From RUG11198 sp964600615 (GTDB lineage Bacteria > Bacillota_I > Bacilli_A > RF39 > UBA660): a DNA stretch of 64,000 bases. Within the stretch, counting starts at the first letter, position 1, and the number at the start of each line of letters is the position of its first letter. Under the pieces are notes generated by a model that saw only the letters and a list, made by a program, of their open reading frames with translations, did no database searches and was not told the DNA's origin. This document shows, piece by piece, positions 41,830-50,543 of this stretch. The position numbers were made by a program, and so were the translations under genes. The DNA lies in the NCBI GenBank assembly GCA_964600615.1, contig CAZRJK010000001.1, positions 62,001-126,000 on the forward strand, written 5' to 3'.

Positions 41830-43743
41830 ATGAGTAGTATTAATGAAAATGTTAAAAGAGCAAGAGAATTTGCCAAAAGAACTTTAGAAGGAGAAAGAAA
41901 CGACGTAGAAAAAGAAGATTATATAATGTTTTTACTTTCAAAGTTTGTATTACTAAAAGAAAATATAATAAAAAAGAATATTGATGAAAACATTCTATAT
42001 TTTGACTATGAAAAAAATTACAAATATTTAAATGCAATTAAATATATAGTAGACTATGTAAGAAAAAATGGTATATTAATTTCAAATAATATAGAAGTAA
42101 TAATACTACCAGAAAATCTAAAAGTTGATGAAAGTTTAAAAGCCTATATAAGAGATTTTCATAAAATAAGAGATTCTATTGCCCATGGTAAATATCAACC
42201 TGACGCTGAAAAAGGATTAATAAAAATTAATAATACAAATATAAAAGAAAACGAACCTAAAACAGAAAATTCTTTTGATATAAAAATTGATTTGCCAATA
42301 GAAATACTAGAAATATTTGAATATATTATAAGTAATCCAAAAGAAAAATATAGTGAAGAAGAAATAGACAACTTTAACAAACAAATAGAAACATCTAGAA
42401 AAAAATATAAATATGATTATTCCAAAATTAACAAAAATATTATAAATAAAGAGTACTATGAGATAAATAATATCATAAATAAAAGAGCCACAATAGATAC
42501 AAAAAAGCAAAACAAAATTATGAACAACCAACCAAAAGATAATTTAAAGCAAATAAACAATATTATAAATAAAGAGTATTATGAGATAAATAATATCATA
42601 AATAAAAAAGCCACAATAGATGTAGGAAAACAAAACAAAATTATGAACAACCAACCAAAAGATAATTTAAAGCAAATAAACAATATTATAAATAAAGAGT
42701 ATTATGAGATAAATAATATCATAAATAAAAAAGCCACAATAGATGTAGGAAAACAAAACAAAATTATGAACAACCAACCAAAAGATAATTTTAAACAAAC
42801 AAGTAACATACTAAACAATAAAGATACAAAATATATAATTAAAGAATATGAAAAAATACTAGAAGAAATATTAGATTGCACAAGAACAAGCAATAGTATA
42901 TCTGAAAATAAAAAGCAAAAAATTTTATATCTTCTATCAAAATATAAGCTATTAAAATATGATTTCAATAAAAATACAATAGTAATAAAAAGAACTAGCA
43001 AACCAGAAGATTCAGTGGTAAGAAAATTAAAGGTTATAATTGATGAAATAGCTGCCATAATTGGAATAAATAAAGAAGAAAACAGCGTAATAGAAATACC
43101 AGCAACATATAACTATTTGCAAATACTATTATCAACAAAAGAAGAAAGTATAGAACAAAGCCCAGCAGATGAAAAATCATTAGGTAAACTAAAGATCAGT
43201 AAATTAAATCCCAAATATTTACTAACAGATAGTCAAGCAGATGTAATAAATAAAAAAATAAAACTAACAACAAAAAAAATAAGAAAAATGATAAATCAAT
43301 ACATAAATCACAAAACAATAGAACAAAGAGAATACATCATGATAGAGTTTAAAAGATTAAATGAAGAATTATTCGAAGCACTCATTATAAGAAATAAAGA
43401 GATAATTGCCAGCATTAGGAATTCAATAGAACATGGAAATATAGAACCTCAAAATGGTGATATGAAACTATATGATCAAACTGATCCTAAAGATGAAGAA
43501 AGCACCAATTTTACATGTAAAGGGTCCCCAAAAGATTTCCTTGAAGTGTTTGAAAAAATAGAATTACAAGACAAAAATGATGATTTTAGTTATAAAGATT
43601 TTTTACACGAAATAGAATATATTTTACAAGATAAATACCCACAAACATTTTCTAATTTTATTAGTATAATTGAAGAAATAAGAAAAATAAATGAAGAAGC
43701 TTTATTAGATATTCTAAAAATGAATGCAAACAAAAAAAGATAA
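41830..43743 (+). CDS. Two-HEPN-motif protein with internal 41-residue repeats
   Basis: 637 residues. Two similar regions carry a HEPN-type R-x4-H site: FHKIRDSIAHGKYQP (Arg114-His119) and SIRNSIEHGNIEPQ (Arg530-His535), each at the end of a helical domain. They are separated by a linker with three nearly identical 41-residue repeats containing NIINKEYYEINNIINK. HEPN domains with this motif are commonly metal-independent ribonucleases in toxin and abortive-infection systems. Two motifs in one chain could form the composite active site within one molecule. It is cotranscribed with a macro-domain gene. Confidence 0.75.
   Translation: MSSINENVKRAREFAKRTLEGERNDVEKEDYIMFLLSKFVLLKENIIKKNIDENILYFDYEKNYKYLNAIKYIVDYVRKNGILISNNIEVIILPENLKVDESLKAYIRDFHKIRDSIAHGKYQPDAEKGLIKINNTNIKENEPKTENSFDIKIDLPIEILEIFEYIISNPKEKYSEEEIDNFNKQIETSRKKYKYDYSKINKNIINKEYYEINNIINKRATIDTKKQNKIMNNQPKDNLKQINNIINKEYYEINNIINKKATIDVGKQNKIMNNQPKDNLKQINNIINKEYYEINNIINKKATIDVGKQNKIMNNQPKDNFKQTSNILNNKDTKYIIKEYEKILEEILDCTRTSNSISENKKQKILYLLSKYKLLKYDFNKNTIVIKRTSKPEDSVVRKLKVIIDEIAAIIGINKEENSVIEIPATYNYLQILLSTKEESIEQSPADEKSLGKLKISKLNPKYLLTDSQADVINKKIKLTTKKIRKMINQYINHKTIEQREYIMIEFKRLNEELFEALIIRNKEIIASIRNSIEHGNIEPQNGDMKLYDQTDPKDEESTNFTCKGSPKDFLEVFEKIELQDKNDDFSYKDFLHEIEYILQDKYPQTFSNFISIIEEIRKINEEALLDILKMNANKKR
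42436..42804 (+). repeat. Three 123-bp tandem repeats inside the HEPN gene
   Basis: Units begin at 42436, 42559 and 42682, each 123 bp (41 codons). Units 2 and 3 are almost identical, unit 1 has a few more changes, so the last duplication is recent and copy number may vary. Confidence 0.95.
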
Positions 43744-43786
43744 TACTCTAATGGCAGATATTTATAAAAAAATTAAGGAGAATAAT

Positions 43787-43957
43787 ATGGGAATACTTAA
43801 GAATATTTTAAGTTCAAATAAAGATGATAAAGAAAAAGAAATGGATGTTCATAATTTAACTGAAGAAGAAAAAGAAGAAGTAAAAAAAGGAAATTATGAA
43901 CCATATAATTTTGAAGAAGAAGATTTAGAAGATGATGACTATCATTTTGAAGATTAA
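43787..43957 (+). CDS. Small acidic protein
   Basis: 56 residues from ATG 43787, which has AAGGAG upstream; the open frame extends back into the HEPN gene. Highly charged, ending EEEDLEDDDYHFED. It is transcribed with, or just after, the HEPN gene, then meets a terminator. An acidic antitoxin or nucleic-acid mimic is possible, but only composition and position support that. Confidence 0.6.
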   Translation: MGILKNILSSNKDDKEKEMDVHNLTEEEKEEVKKGNYEPYNFEEEDLEDDDYHFED

Positions 43958-43985
43958 ATAAGACTATTAAAAATAGTCTTATTTT
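43957..43985 (+). terminator. Intrinsic terminator
   Basis: AATAAGACTATT / AATAGTCTTATT stem (43957-43968 with 43972-43983) overlapping the stop codon. Confidence 0.8.
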
Positions 43986-44065
43986 CTTAATATAAGCTAT
44001 TGTAAATAACAATCTAGTATGATAGCATTTAATTACAGTGAGGATTATTTTAAGAAAGGAGAAAA

Positions 44066-44413
44066 ATGAATCAAGAAAAAATATATTTAATTAATAAAAT
44101 ATTTAATAATGAAACAATTAGAACAGTATGGGATAAAGAACAAGAAAAATACTTTATAAGTATTGTTGATATTGTTGGCGTTGTTTCAGAAAGCAACAAT
44201 CCACAAACTTATTGGAGAGTTCTAAAAAAAAGACTTAAGGACGAAGGAAATGAAACGGTGACAAATTGTCACCAGTTGAAACTGAAAGCTCAAGATGGCA
44301 AGTATCATATGACTGATGTCGTTGATATTGAAGGGATGTTTAGAATAATAGAATCAATACCAATAAAAAAGATAACTAACAAATTAGTTATCTTTTATAA
44401 TATAAAACAATAA
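44066..44413 (+). pseudogene. Truncated BRO-N/antirepressor-like gene
   Basis: 115 residues. TVWDKEQEKYFISIVDIV, ESNNPQTYWRVLKKRL and YHMTDVVDIEGMFRIIESIP are typical of the N-terminal domain of BRO-family phage antirepressors, proteins that usually run to 250 residues or more. Here the frame leaves the family after ESIP and runs into a terminator hairpin (44368-44395), ending KITNKLVIFYNIKQ. It is therefore a truncated remnant, perhaps of a prophage. The ribosome site AAAGGAG is intact, so a short DNA-binding protein may still be made. Confidence 0.7.
44368..44398 (+). terminator. Terminator inside the truncated BRO gene
   Basis: AAAGATAACTAA / TTAGTTATCTTT perfect 12-bp stem plus T run, lying within the reading frame. 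Confidence 0.8.
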
Positions 44414-44627
44414 TAATAATTATAGAAATAATTATTTTAATTATTATCTTACTAGTAATCTTTTTATCCACAAATATTCTTATTATATTAAAAATTATCA
44501 CAGAAAGGCATATAAATAAAATATAATAATATAAAAAAGATATAAATATAGTAGAAACAGTATTAGTTATTAAAGAAAATAATAAAACTAATAACGCTAT
44601 TAATAAGAGTAATAAATTAACCATCAT
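44388..44627 (-). CDS. Small hydrophobic membrane protein
   Basis: About 79 residues from the Met at 44627 (44624 is also possible). Three hydrophobic stretches with almost no polar residues. It is supported by a reverse-strand TGTTATAAT (44650-44658), then AAGGA and the ATG, the same module as recognised genes here. It overlaps the 3' end of the truncated BRO gene. No family recognised; composition resembles small membrane peptides or type I toxin-like proteins. Confidence 0.45.
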   Translation of the reverse strand: MMVNLLLLLIALLVLLFSLITNTVSTIFISFLYYYILFICLSVIIFNIIRIFVDKKITSKIIIKIIISIIIIIVLYYKR

Positions 44628-44649
44628 ATATATCATTCCTTACCAAATT

Positions 44650-44658
44650 ATTATAACA
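44650..44658 (-). promoter_or_regulatory. Extended -10 for the small membrane protein
   Basis: Reverse complement reads TGTTATAAT, 22 nt before the proposed start. Confidence 0.5.
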
Positions 44659-44684
44659 AAATATATTTTTATAGTAAATAACTA

Positions 44685-44713
44685 TTGACTTTTATTATAT
44701 TAAAGAGTAATAT
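44685..44713 (+). promoter_or_regulatory. Promoter of the ABC-2 operon
   Basis: TTGACT (44685-44690), 17-nt spacer, TAATAT (44708-44713). Confidence 0.65.
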
Positions 44714-44749
44714 TTATTATGACGTTTGCAAAATATATACATTTTATTA

Positions 44750-44780
44750 AATACACAGAAAGAAAAAATGTGTATTTTTT
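44750..44780 (+). terminator. Leader hairpin/attenuator of the ABC-2 operon
   Basis: AATACACA / TGTGTATT stem with an A-rich loop and T6, between promoter and first gene. It could attenuate transcription. Confidence 0.6.
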
Positions 44781-44806
44781 GCGTTGTCAGAAAGGAGTGT
44801 AATTAA

Positions 44807-45790
44807 TTGTCATTCATCAATGTAAACCACATTAGTAAAACCTTTAAAGTTGCTAAAAGAGAAAGAGGCCTATTAGCATCTTTAAAATCTTTTTTCAAAA
44901 GGGAATATACATACATAGAAGCAGTAAAAGATATATCTTTCCAAATAGAAAAAGGAGAAATCGTTGGTTATATTGGACCTAACGGAGCTGGTAAAAGTAC
45001 CACTATAAAAATATTAAGTGGCATATTAACACCAGATAGTGGAAAATGTAAAATAGGAGGAATGACACCATGGACAGAAAGAGAAAAATACGTATCCAAT
45101 ATTGGAGTAGTATTTGGTCAAAGAACCCAATTATGGTGGGATATACCTGCTATTGATACATTCGATCTATTAAAAGATATCTATAACTTAGATGAATTAG
45201 AATATGAAGAAACTAAAAATAACTTAATCAAATTATTAGATATCGAAGAAATAGTAAAAATACCAGTAAGACAATTAAGCTTAGGTCAAAGGATGCGCTG
45301 TGAAATTGCTGCCTCATTACTTCATAAACCATCCATATTATTCTTAGATGAACCTACTATAGGACTAGATGCCGTATCTAAAAAAATAGTAAGAGAATTC
45401 ATAAAAAAGATAAATAAGGAAAACAAAACAACAGTAATTTTAACAACCCATGATATGAGTGATATTGAAGCACTTGCTAAAAGAATAATCTTAATAGGTA
45501 AAGGAAGAATACTATATGATGGTAATATCCATAACCTAAAACAAAAATTTGGTAACATCAAAAATATAACTATAGATACCAAAGATAAAATAAACAAAAT
45601 AAATAAAGTAGGAGTAGTAACCCAAAAGAAAATAGATAATGGTTACTTATTCCAAATAGATACTAATAAATTATCCATATCTAACTTTCTAAAATATCTA
45701 TCAGGAATAACTAATCTAGAAGATGTAGATATAGAAAATGAGAATATTGATGACTTAATAATAAAACTATATAAGGAATACCATATATGA
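44807..45790 (+). CDS. ABC-2 exporter ATP-binding subunit
   Basis: 327 residues, TTG start at 44807 with AAAGGAG upstream. Walker A is GPNGAGKST, the signature is QLSLGQRMRCEIA, Walker B is ILFLDEPTIGLD, and the switch is TTHD. The roughly 80-residue C-terminal extension is typical of DrrA/NatA-like subunits. It is followed without gap by two six-helix permease genes; the three form one complex that exports an unknown substrate. Confidence 0.94.
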   Translation: MSFINVNHISKTFKVAKRERGLLASLKSFFKREYTYIEAVKDISFQIEKGEIVGYIGPNGAGKSTTIKILSGILTPDSGKCKIGGMTPWTEREKYVSNIGVVFGQRTQLWWDIPAIDTFDLLKDIYNLDELEYEETKNNLIKLLDIEEIVKIPVRQLSLGQRMRCEIAASLLHKPSILFLDEPTIGLDAVSKKIVREFIKKINKENKTTVILTTHDMSDIEALAKRIILIGKGRILYDGNIHNLKQKFGNIKNITIDTKDKINKINKVGVVTQKKIDNGYLFQIDTNKLSISNFLKYLSGITNLEDVDIENENIDDLIIKLYKEYHI

Positions 45791-46593
45791 AAAAATATCT
45801 AAGTATCTTCAAAGTAAAAATGATGAATAATATCCAATATAGAATGGCAGCCATAGCAGGAATATCTACCCAATTATTCTTTGGCTTAGTATTCATAATG
45901 GTATATCTAGCTTTCTATAAATCAGGAAATAATAGTAATCTTCCTATGAATTGGCAAGAATTAGTAAGCTATCTTTGGTTAAATCAAATCTTATTTGCTA
46001 TGGTCTATATCTGGCAAAAAGATAGAGATTTATTATCCATGATTAAAGATGGTAACATATCTTATGAATTATGTAGACCAATAAACTTCTATAAAAAATG
46101 GTATGCCACCATGTATGGATCAAGACTATCAGCAGTATTACTAAGATTCTTACCAGTAACCATAATAGCCTTCCTCTTACCAGAACCATTAAAACTATAT
46201 CCTCCAATAAGTATAGAATCATTTATATTATTTCTATTATCTCTAATAATATCTAGCTTATTAGTAACCGCTATATCTTTATTAATACATGTAATAACAA
46301 TGTTTATCATAGATGAAAGAGGATTAATGACCATGATGATGGTAACAGGAGAAATATTCTCAGGAGGAACAATACCCCTAAGTTTCTATCCTCACTTCTT
46401 ACAAAAAATAGCCTATATCTTACCATTTAGATATATAGTAGATATACCCTTTAGAATCTATTCTGGAAATATCTCTATCTCAAATGCCATACCAGACTTA
46501 ATAAATGGATTAATCTGGTTAATAGTATTATTAATAGTAGGATATATATTATCAAATAAAGCCACAAAGAAAGCTATAATCCAAGGTGGCTAA
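45787..46593 (+). CDS. ABC-2 permease subunit 1
   Basis: 268 residues, about six membrane segments, overlapping the ATPase gene by 4 nt (ATGA). KMMNNIQYRMAAIAGISTQ at the N-terminus and GTIPLSFYPHFLQKIAYILPFRYIVDIPFRIYSG near the C-terminus are typical of ABC-2 permeases of this subgroup. Inner-membrane half-channel. Confidence 0.9.
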   Translation: MKKYLSIFKVKMMNNIQYRMAAIAGISTQLFFGLVFIMVYLAFYKSGNNSNLPMNWQELVSYLWLNQILFAMVYIWQKDRDLLSMIKDGNISYELCRPINFYKKWYATMYGSRLSAVLLRFLPVTIIAFLLPEPLKLYPPISIESFILFLLSLIISSLLVTAISLLIHVITMFIIDERGLMTMMMVTGEIFSGGTIPLSFYPHFLQKIAYILPFRYIVDIPFRIYSGNISISNAIPDLINGLIWLIVLLIVGYILSNKATKKAIIQGG

Positions 46594-46594
46594 T

Positions 46595-47371
46595 ATGAAA
46601 ATATATCTAAATTCCTTTAAATTATATCTAAAATCATTATTAGAATATAAAAATTCATTCATAACAGGATTTATATCCCAATTCCTAATAATGTTTACTT
46701 ATTATTTCATAATCATAGCTTTATTTGATAAATTCAATAACATAAGTGGCTATACCAAATATGAAGTACTATTATGTTTCGGTATCATTCAATTTGGTTT
46801 TTCCATTAACGAAGTATTTGCAAGAGGAATAGATACCTTTGAAAACCTAATCATAAGAGGAGAATTTGATAGATTACTAGTAAGACCAAAAAATATCTTA
46901 CTCCAAGTATTATCTACAGACTTTGATCTAATAAAAATAGCAAGAGTACTCCAAGCAATAGTAATACTAATAATAGCCATAATAAAATTAAAACTAAAAT
47001 TCAATATATTAAAAATAATAACATTAATATTAATGCTATTAAGCTCAATAATAATATTCTTCTCAATATTCTTATTAATGGCTTCCTACTGCTTTATAAC
47101 AGTCCAAGGACTAGAAGTAAAAAACTTATTCACAGATGGAGGAAAACATATCGCCCAGTACCCCATAAGTATCTATAATAAACACTTTATCTTTATCTTT
47201 ACCTTTCTTATTCCTTATGCCTTTGTAAACTATTATCCCTTATTATATCTAATAGGTAAATCTAATAATAAATTACTAATCTTATCCCCATTAATAGTAT
47301 TCTTATACTTAATCCCAGCAATACTATCATTCAAGTGGGGAATAAAAAAATATACTAGTGTTGGTTCATAA
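46595..47371 (+). CDS. ABC-2 permease subunit 2 (ABC2_membrane_6, formerly DUF990)
   Basis: 258 residues. The start is ATG 46595, one base after the previous stop; the reading from the GTG at 46586 would overlap. About six membrane segments and GEFDRLLVRPKNILLQVLSTDF, a conserved stretch of this family. It pairs with the preceding permease as a heterodimer. Confidence 0.9.
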   Translation: MKIYLNSFKLYLKSLLEYKNSFITGFISQFLIMFTYYFIIIALFDKFNNISGYTKYEVLLCFGIIQFGFSINEVFARGIDTFENLIIRGEFDRLLVRPKNILLQVLSTDFDLIKIARVLQAIVILIIAIIKLKLKFNILKIITLILMLLSSIIIFFSIFLLMASYCFITVQGLEVKNLFTDGGKHIAQYPISIYNKHFIFIFTFLIPYAFVNYYPLLYLIGKSNNKLLILSPLIVFLYLIPAILSFKWGIKKYTSVGS

Positions 47372-47399
47372 AAAAGACTATATCAATAGTCTTTTTTTA
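47371..47399 (+). terminator. Terminator, copy 1 of a 29-bp duplication
   Basis: AAAAAGACTA-TATCAA-TAGTCTTTTTTT hairpin after the ABC-2 operon. Identical over 29 bp to 49331-49359. Confidence 0.9.
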
Positions 47400-47405
47400 T
47401 TTATA

Positions 47406-47414
47406 TGTTATAAT
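47406..47414 (+). promoter_or_regulatory. Extended -10 of the 633-residue gene
   Basis: TGTTATAAT, then AGGTGAT and ATG at 47431; it begins 7 bases after the terminator copy. Confidence 0.55.
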
Positions 47415-47430
47415 ATATATAGGTGATAAC

Positions 47431-49332
47431 ATGAATAGAGAAGAAATAATTAACGAATATAGCAAAAACGAATTTATGAGTTTCCTCCAAAATGATTATT
47501 CAGGCCAAATATTAGAATTATTTAATAATGAAGGATTAGATATCTTATATAATTCTCCCAGAAGAGAAGAAAGAATACAATATATAATAACTTTCTCTAA
47601 ATATATAAATGAATTATTAGAAAACAATGATTTCTTAGAAGTCTTTCTTGACTCGGACATCAACAGCTATTATGCAGTATTACGTAATTTAAAACCAGAA
47701 ACTTACGATAAAATGTTAAAAAAATATAGTGAAACAACTACTAATTCAGAAAATATCGCCCAATTGTTTAGTTACTTTAATATAGATTATAAATTACAAT
47801 TACTAGATAATTGGCCCTATAATGAAGATATACTATATGCAATAATTAATGAAGATGAATCAGAAGTAATAAATAAAATAGTAAACAAATATGACATAGA
47901 TTTATCAGATAAAAGAATAAGAATAGTATCATTAATAACAAAAGCTAAAGAATCCGTTTTAAAAGAACAAACTGATAGAAATAATAACGATACAATAAGA
48001 GGCTCAATTAATATACCAGTACACACGATTAATAAAGAATTAGGAAAAAGATTATGGGAGTCATATGATATCTTTGAAATAAGAAAAATAATTAATGACT
48101 TAGAATATAGCACCAATCCAGAAGAAGTAAATAATTATATAAAACAAAAAGAAGAAACAGTTATTAATAATTATAACGAAAATACTTTTAATTATCCATA
48201 TAAGGAAATATTTGAATCATATAGAAAAATGAAAGAAGCAAAAGAAAAAGAAGATGAAGATAATTATTATGATTATAGAATGCAATATATAAGATTAGTT
48301 AATAGAAGTGATATTAAAGATATACATGAACAAATAGAAAATAACTATCAAGAAAATAACATAGAAGGAGTATTTAACTACCTAAAAGAATTAAGTAACA
48401 GAGAATTATCTAATTATATAATAGATTATAATTTTGAAGAAAACTATCATAATATTATAATAGATATAAGAGAATTACTAAGATTCTATTATGATGGAAA
48501 CATAGTCTTACCAGAAGAAAGAGTAGAATTATATGAACAAGTATCAAATATAGATTATTTAACAATAGAAGAAAAGAAAGAACTACATAATAGATTAAAA
48601 AAAATAAATATTAAAGAATTATTCTATGATGATATGTCCTATGCCAGACATATAGTTCATGAAGCCATAAAAGAATATTCCCTTACCAGAGAAACAATAA
48701 AACAATACAAAGATGAAGAATTATCCAAAAAATTAGGAGTAGATGTATATAAAGTAAATGAGGAACCATTCTTTGGCATTGTAAAAACTAGAAGACATCC
48801 CCAAGATAAATTACCAACAGGCCATTCATACTCACTAGTAGGAAATAATTGTGTAGCAGTATTTGGAGACGCAAAAGATGGAGAAACATTTTTATATGAT
48901 ACCGAAGATTTAAACCCAGACCAAATAGTTCATGCCTTTCCCTTTGATTCATATACCTTTTTTAGACCGTTCGAACGAACAAACGATGCAACGAATAGAA
49001 TTCATCCTCTAATGACACCAGAAGAAATAACCGGAGTAGCAGATTTTAGCTATTCTGAAGTATTAATTCTAGAACAAGGTAGAGAACAAACAGATATAGA
49101 TGAAAAAATACCAGAATTAAAAAGAATAGCCCTATACTGTATAGATGAAATAAGAGAACAAGATGTAGAAAAAGCTAAAGAAAAAGGAGTAGGCATAATC
49201 TTAGTAAATTCTAGAAAATACATTCAAGGACGTAATTACTACAAAGAAAAATATAAATATTTAGACAGAATGACAAATGATCAATACTTTGATGGAAAAA
49301 GTGAAAAAGATAAATTTGAAGCAAGAAGATAA
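47431..49332 (+). CDS. Unrecognised 633-residue protein in a terminator-flanked cassette
   Basis: A helical, acidic N-terminal two-thirds is followed by a more structured C-terminal part (about 425-633) with EPFFGIVKTRRHPQDKLP, GHSYSLVGNNCVAVFGD and FPFDSYTFFRPFERTNDATNRIHPLM. That region looks like a conserved domain, but no family or catalytic set was recognised. No signal peptide or membrane segment. The gene and its own promoter lie exactly between two identical terminator copies. Confidence 0.75.
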   Translation: MNREEIINEYSKNEFMSFLQNDYSGQILELFNNEGLDILYNSPRREERIQYIITFSKYINELLENNDFLEVFLDSDINSYYAVLRNLKPETYDKMLKKYSETTTNSENIAQLFSYFNIDYKLQLLDNWPYNEDILYAIINEDESEVINKIVNKYDIDLSDKRIRIVSLITKAKESVLKEQTDRNNNDTIRGSINIPVHTINKELGKRLWESYDIFEIRKIINDLEYSTNPEEVNNYIKQKEETVINNYNENTFNYPYKEIFESYRKMKEAKEKEDEDNYYDYRMQYIRLVNRSDIKDIHEQIENNYQENNIEGVFNYLKELSNRELSNYIIDYNFEENYHNIIIDIRELLRFYYDGNIVLPEERVELYEQVSNIDYLTIEEKKELHNRLKKINIKELFYDDMSYARHIVHEAIKEYSLTRETIKQYKDEELSKKLGVDVYKVNEEPFFGIVKTRRHPQDKLPTGHSYSLVGNNCVAVFGDAKDGETFLYDTEDLNPDQIVHAFPFDSYTFFRPFERTNDATNRIHPLMTPEEITGVADFSYSEVLILEQGREQTDIDEKIPELKRIALYCIDEIREQDVEKAKEKGVGIILVNSRKYIQGRNYYKEKYKYLDRMTNDQYFDGKSEKDKFEARR

Positions 49333-49359
49333 AAAGACTATATCAATAGTCTTTTTTTA
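49331..49359. terminator. Terminator, copy 2 of a 29-bp duplication
   Basis: Identical to 47371-47399. It overlaps the stop codons of the 633-residue gene on plus and of the 159-residue gene on minus. Confidence 0.9.
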
Positions 49360-49836
49360 ATAACTAAATAACTTACAATTATATAATGCTAATAACTCAT
49401 TAACATCCTTAATATCATATATCCCTTCCATAAAACAAAACCTAATAATCAAATCATAATGATTATTATAAGGAAGAGAATAAGACGCACTATCAAGTAA
49501 AGATATAAATTCTTCTAAATTTAATCCTAAAGATAAACCTAATAATATAACAGTATCTTTACTAGGATGATAATCCTCATCACTCCTAATCTTAGAAAAT
49601 AACCTTCTATCTATATGTACCTTATTATATACATCACTATCTTTTAAATTTCTATCATCAATATATTTAAATAATAACTTTTGAAACTTATTTTCATCTT
49701 TATTACTATCTATATAATCATTAATACTAGCATAATCACATTCCTCTTCAACATATTTAGCTCTCTTAAAAGCCCCCATATAAGCATTCTCAACAACTAA
49801 ATTATTCTCAATAAATAAAGCTAATTTCTCTTTCAT
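49357..49836 (-). CDS. HTH-like protein paired with VWA gene
   Basis: 159 residues. The central part SDVYNKVHIDRRLFSKIRSDEDYHPSKDTVILLGLSLGLNLEEFISLLDSA has the layout of an XRE-type helix-turn-helix. The C-terminal IRFCFMEGIYDIKDVNELL is a further helical element. It is divergent from the VWA gene, with about 75 nt between starts. It may regulate that gene or assemble with it; function is unproven. Confidence 0.7.
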   Translation of the reverse strand: MKEKLALFIENNLVVENAYMGAFKRAKYVEEECDYASINDYIDSNKDENKFQKLLFKYIDDRNLKDSDVYNKVHIDRRLFSKIRSDEDYHPSKDTVILLGLSLGLNLEEFISLLDSASYSLPYNNHYDLIIRFCFMEGIYDIKDVNELLALYNCKLFSY

Positions 49837-49910
49837 AAAATGTCTCCTTCCAAGTGACCAATAAAAAATATAATCATGATACTATTATACCAGAAAGGAA
49901 GGAAAAAGAT

Positions 49911-50501
49911 ATGAAAAAAAATAAAAAAGAAATTAATATAGTCTTCTTACTAGATAGAAGTGGCTCAATGCATGGAACAGAACAAGATACCATAGGAGGA
50001 TATAACAGTTATATCAAAAGTAGAATAAATGATAATGCTTATGTAACAACTATTTTATTTGATGATAAATATGAAATCATAAATAAAAATACTCCCATTA
50101 AGAATATAAAAGAATTAACTAATAAAGAATATTACACAAGAGGATCAACTGCTTTATTAGATGCCATAGGTAAATCAATTAATTATATGGATGAATTAAA
50201 TAAAAAGAAAGTAATATTTATAATAACAACAGACGGCTATGAAAACTCATCTACTAAATATACAAAAGAAGAAATAAAAAAACAAATATCCATCCATGAT
50301 AATTGGGAATTTATCTATATTGGAGCCAACATAGACTCTTATACAGAAGCATCATCAATAGGTATCAAAGCAACAAACACAGCAAATTATCAAAAATCAA
50401 GAGAAGGAATATCTACCTTATTTGGTTCTGTATCTAAACTAAGTCAAATGTATTATGAAGAAGACTGTATTAATGAATCATGGAAAGAAGATTTAGAATA
50501 A
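49911..50501 (+). CDS. VWA-domain protein (TerY-like)
   Basis: 196 residues from ATG 49911 with AAAGGAAGG upstream; the longer reading from 49854 lacks a site. A von Willebrand A domain with complete MIDAS: DRSGSM, Thr in YYTRGSTALLDAI and ITTDGYEN. No signal peptide, so cytoplasmic like TerY. It is divergent from the HTH-like gene. Probably a metal-dependent protein interaction module. Confidence 0.88.
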   Translation: MKKNKKEINIVFLLDRSGSMHGTEQDTIGGYNSYIKSRINDNAYVTTILFDDKYEIINKNTPIKNIKELTNKEYYTRGSTALLDAIGKSINYMDELNKKKVIFIITTDGYENSSTKYTKEEIKKQISIHDNWEFIYIGANIDSYTEASSIGIKATNTANYQKSREGISTLFGSVSKLSQMYYEEDCINESWKEDLE

Positions 50502-50516
50502 CTAAATCTTCTTTTT
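50484..50516 (+). terminator. Intrinsic terminator
   Basis: AAAGAAGATTTAG / CTAAATCTTCTTT stem with loop AATAA, within the last codons of the VWA gene. Confidence 0.85.
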
Positions 50517-50517
50517 A

Positions 50518-50526
50518 TGTTATAAT
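50518..50526 (+). promoter_or_regulatory. Extended -10 of DAHP synthase gene
   Basis: TGTTATAAT directly after the terminator T run; GAAGTGAT then ATG at 50544. Confidence 0.55.
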
Positions 50527-50543
50527 TAAAAAGAAGTGATAAT

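Noticed and set aside
42436..42804. CRISPR-like array
   Set aside because: Repeats are 123 bp, contiguous without spacers, and in frame inside a coding region.
44388..44636. Longer start of the small minus-strand membrane protein at 44636
   Set aside because: The ribosome site abuts that ATG with no spacing; 44627 or 44624 fits better.
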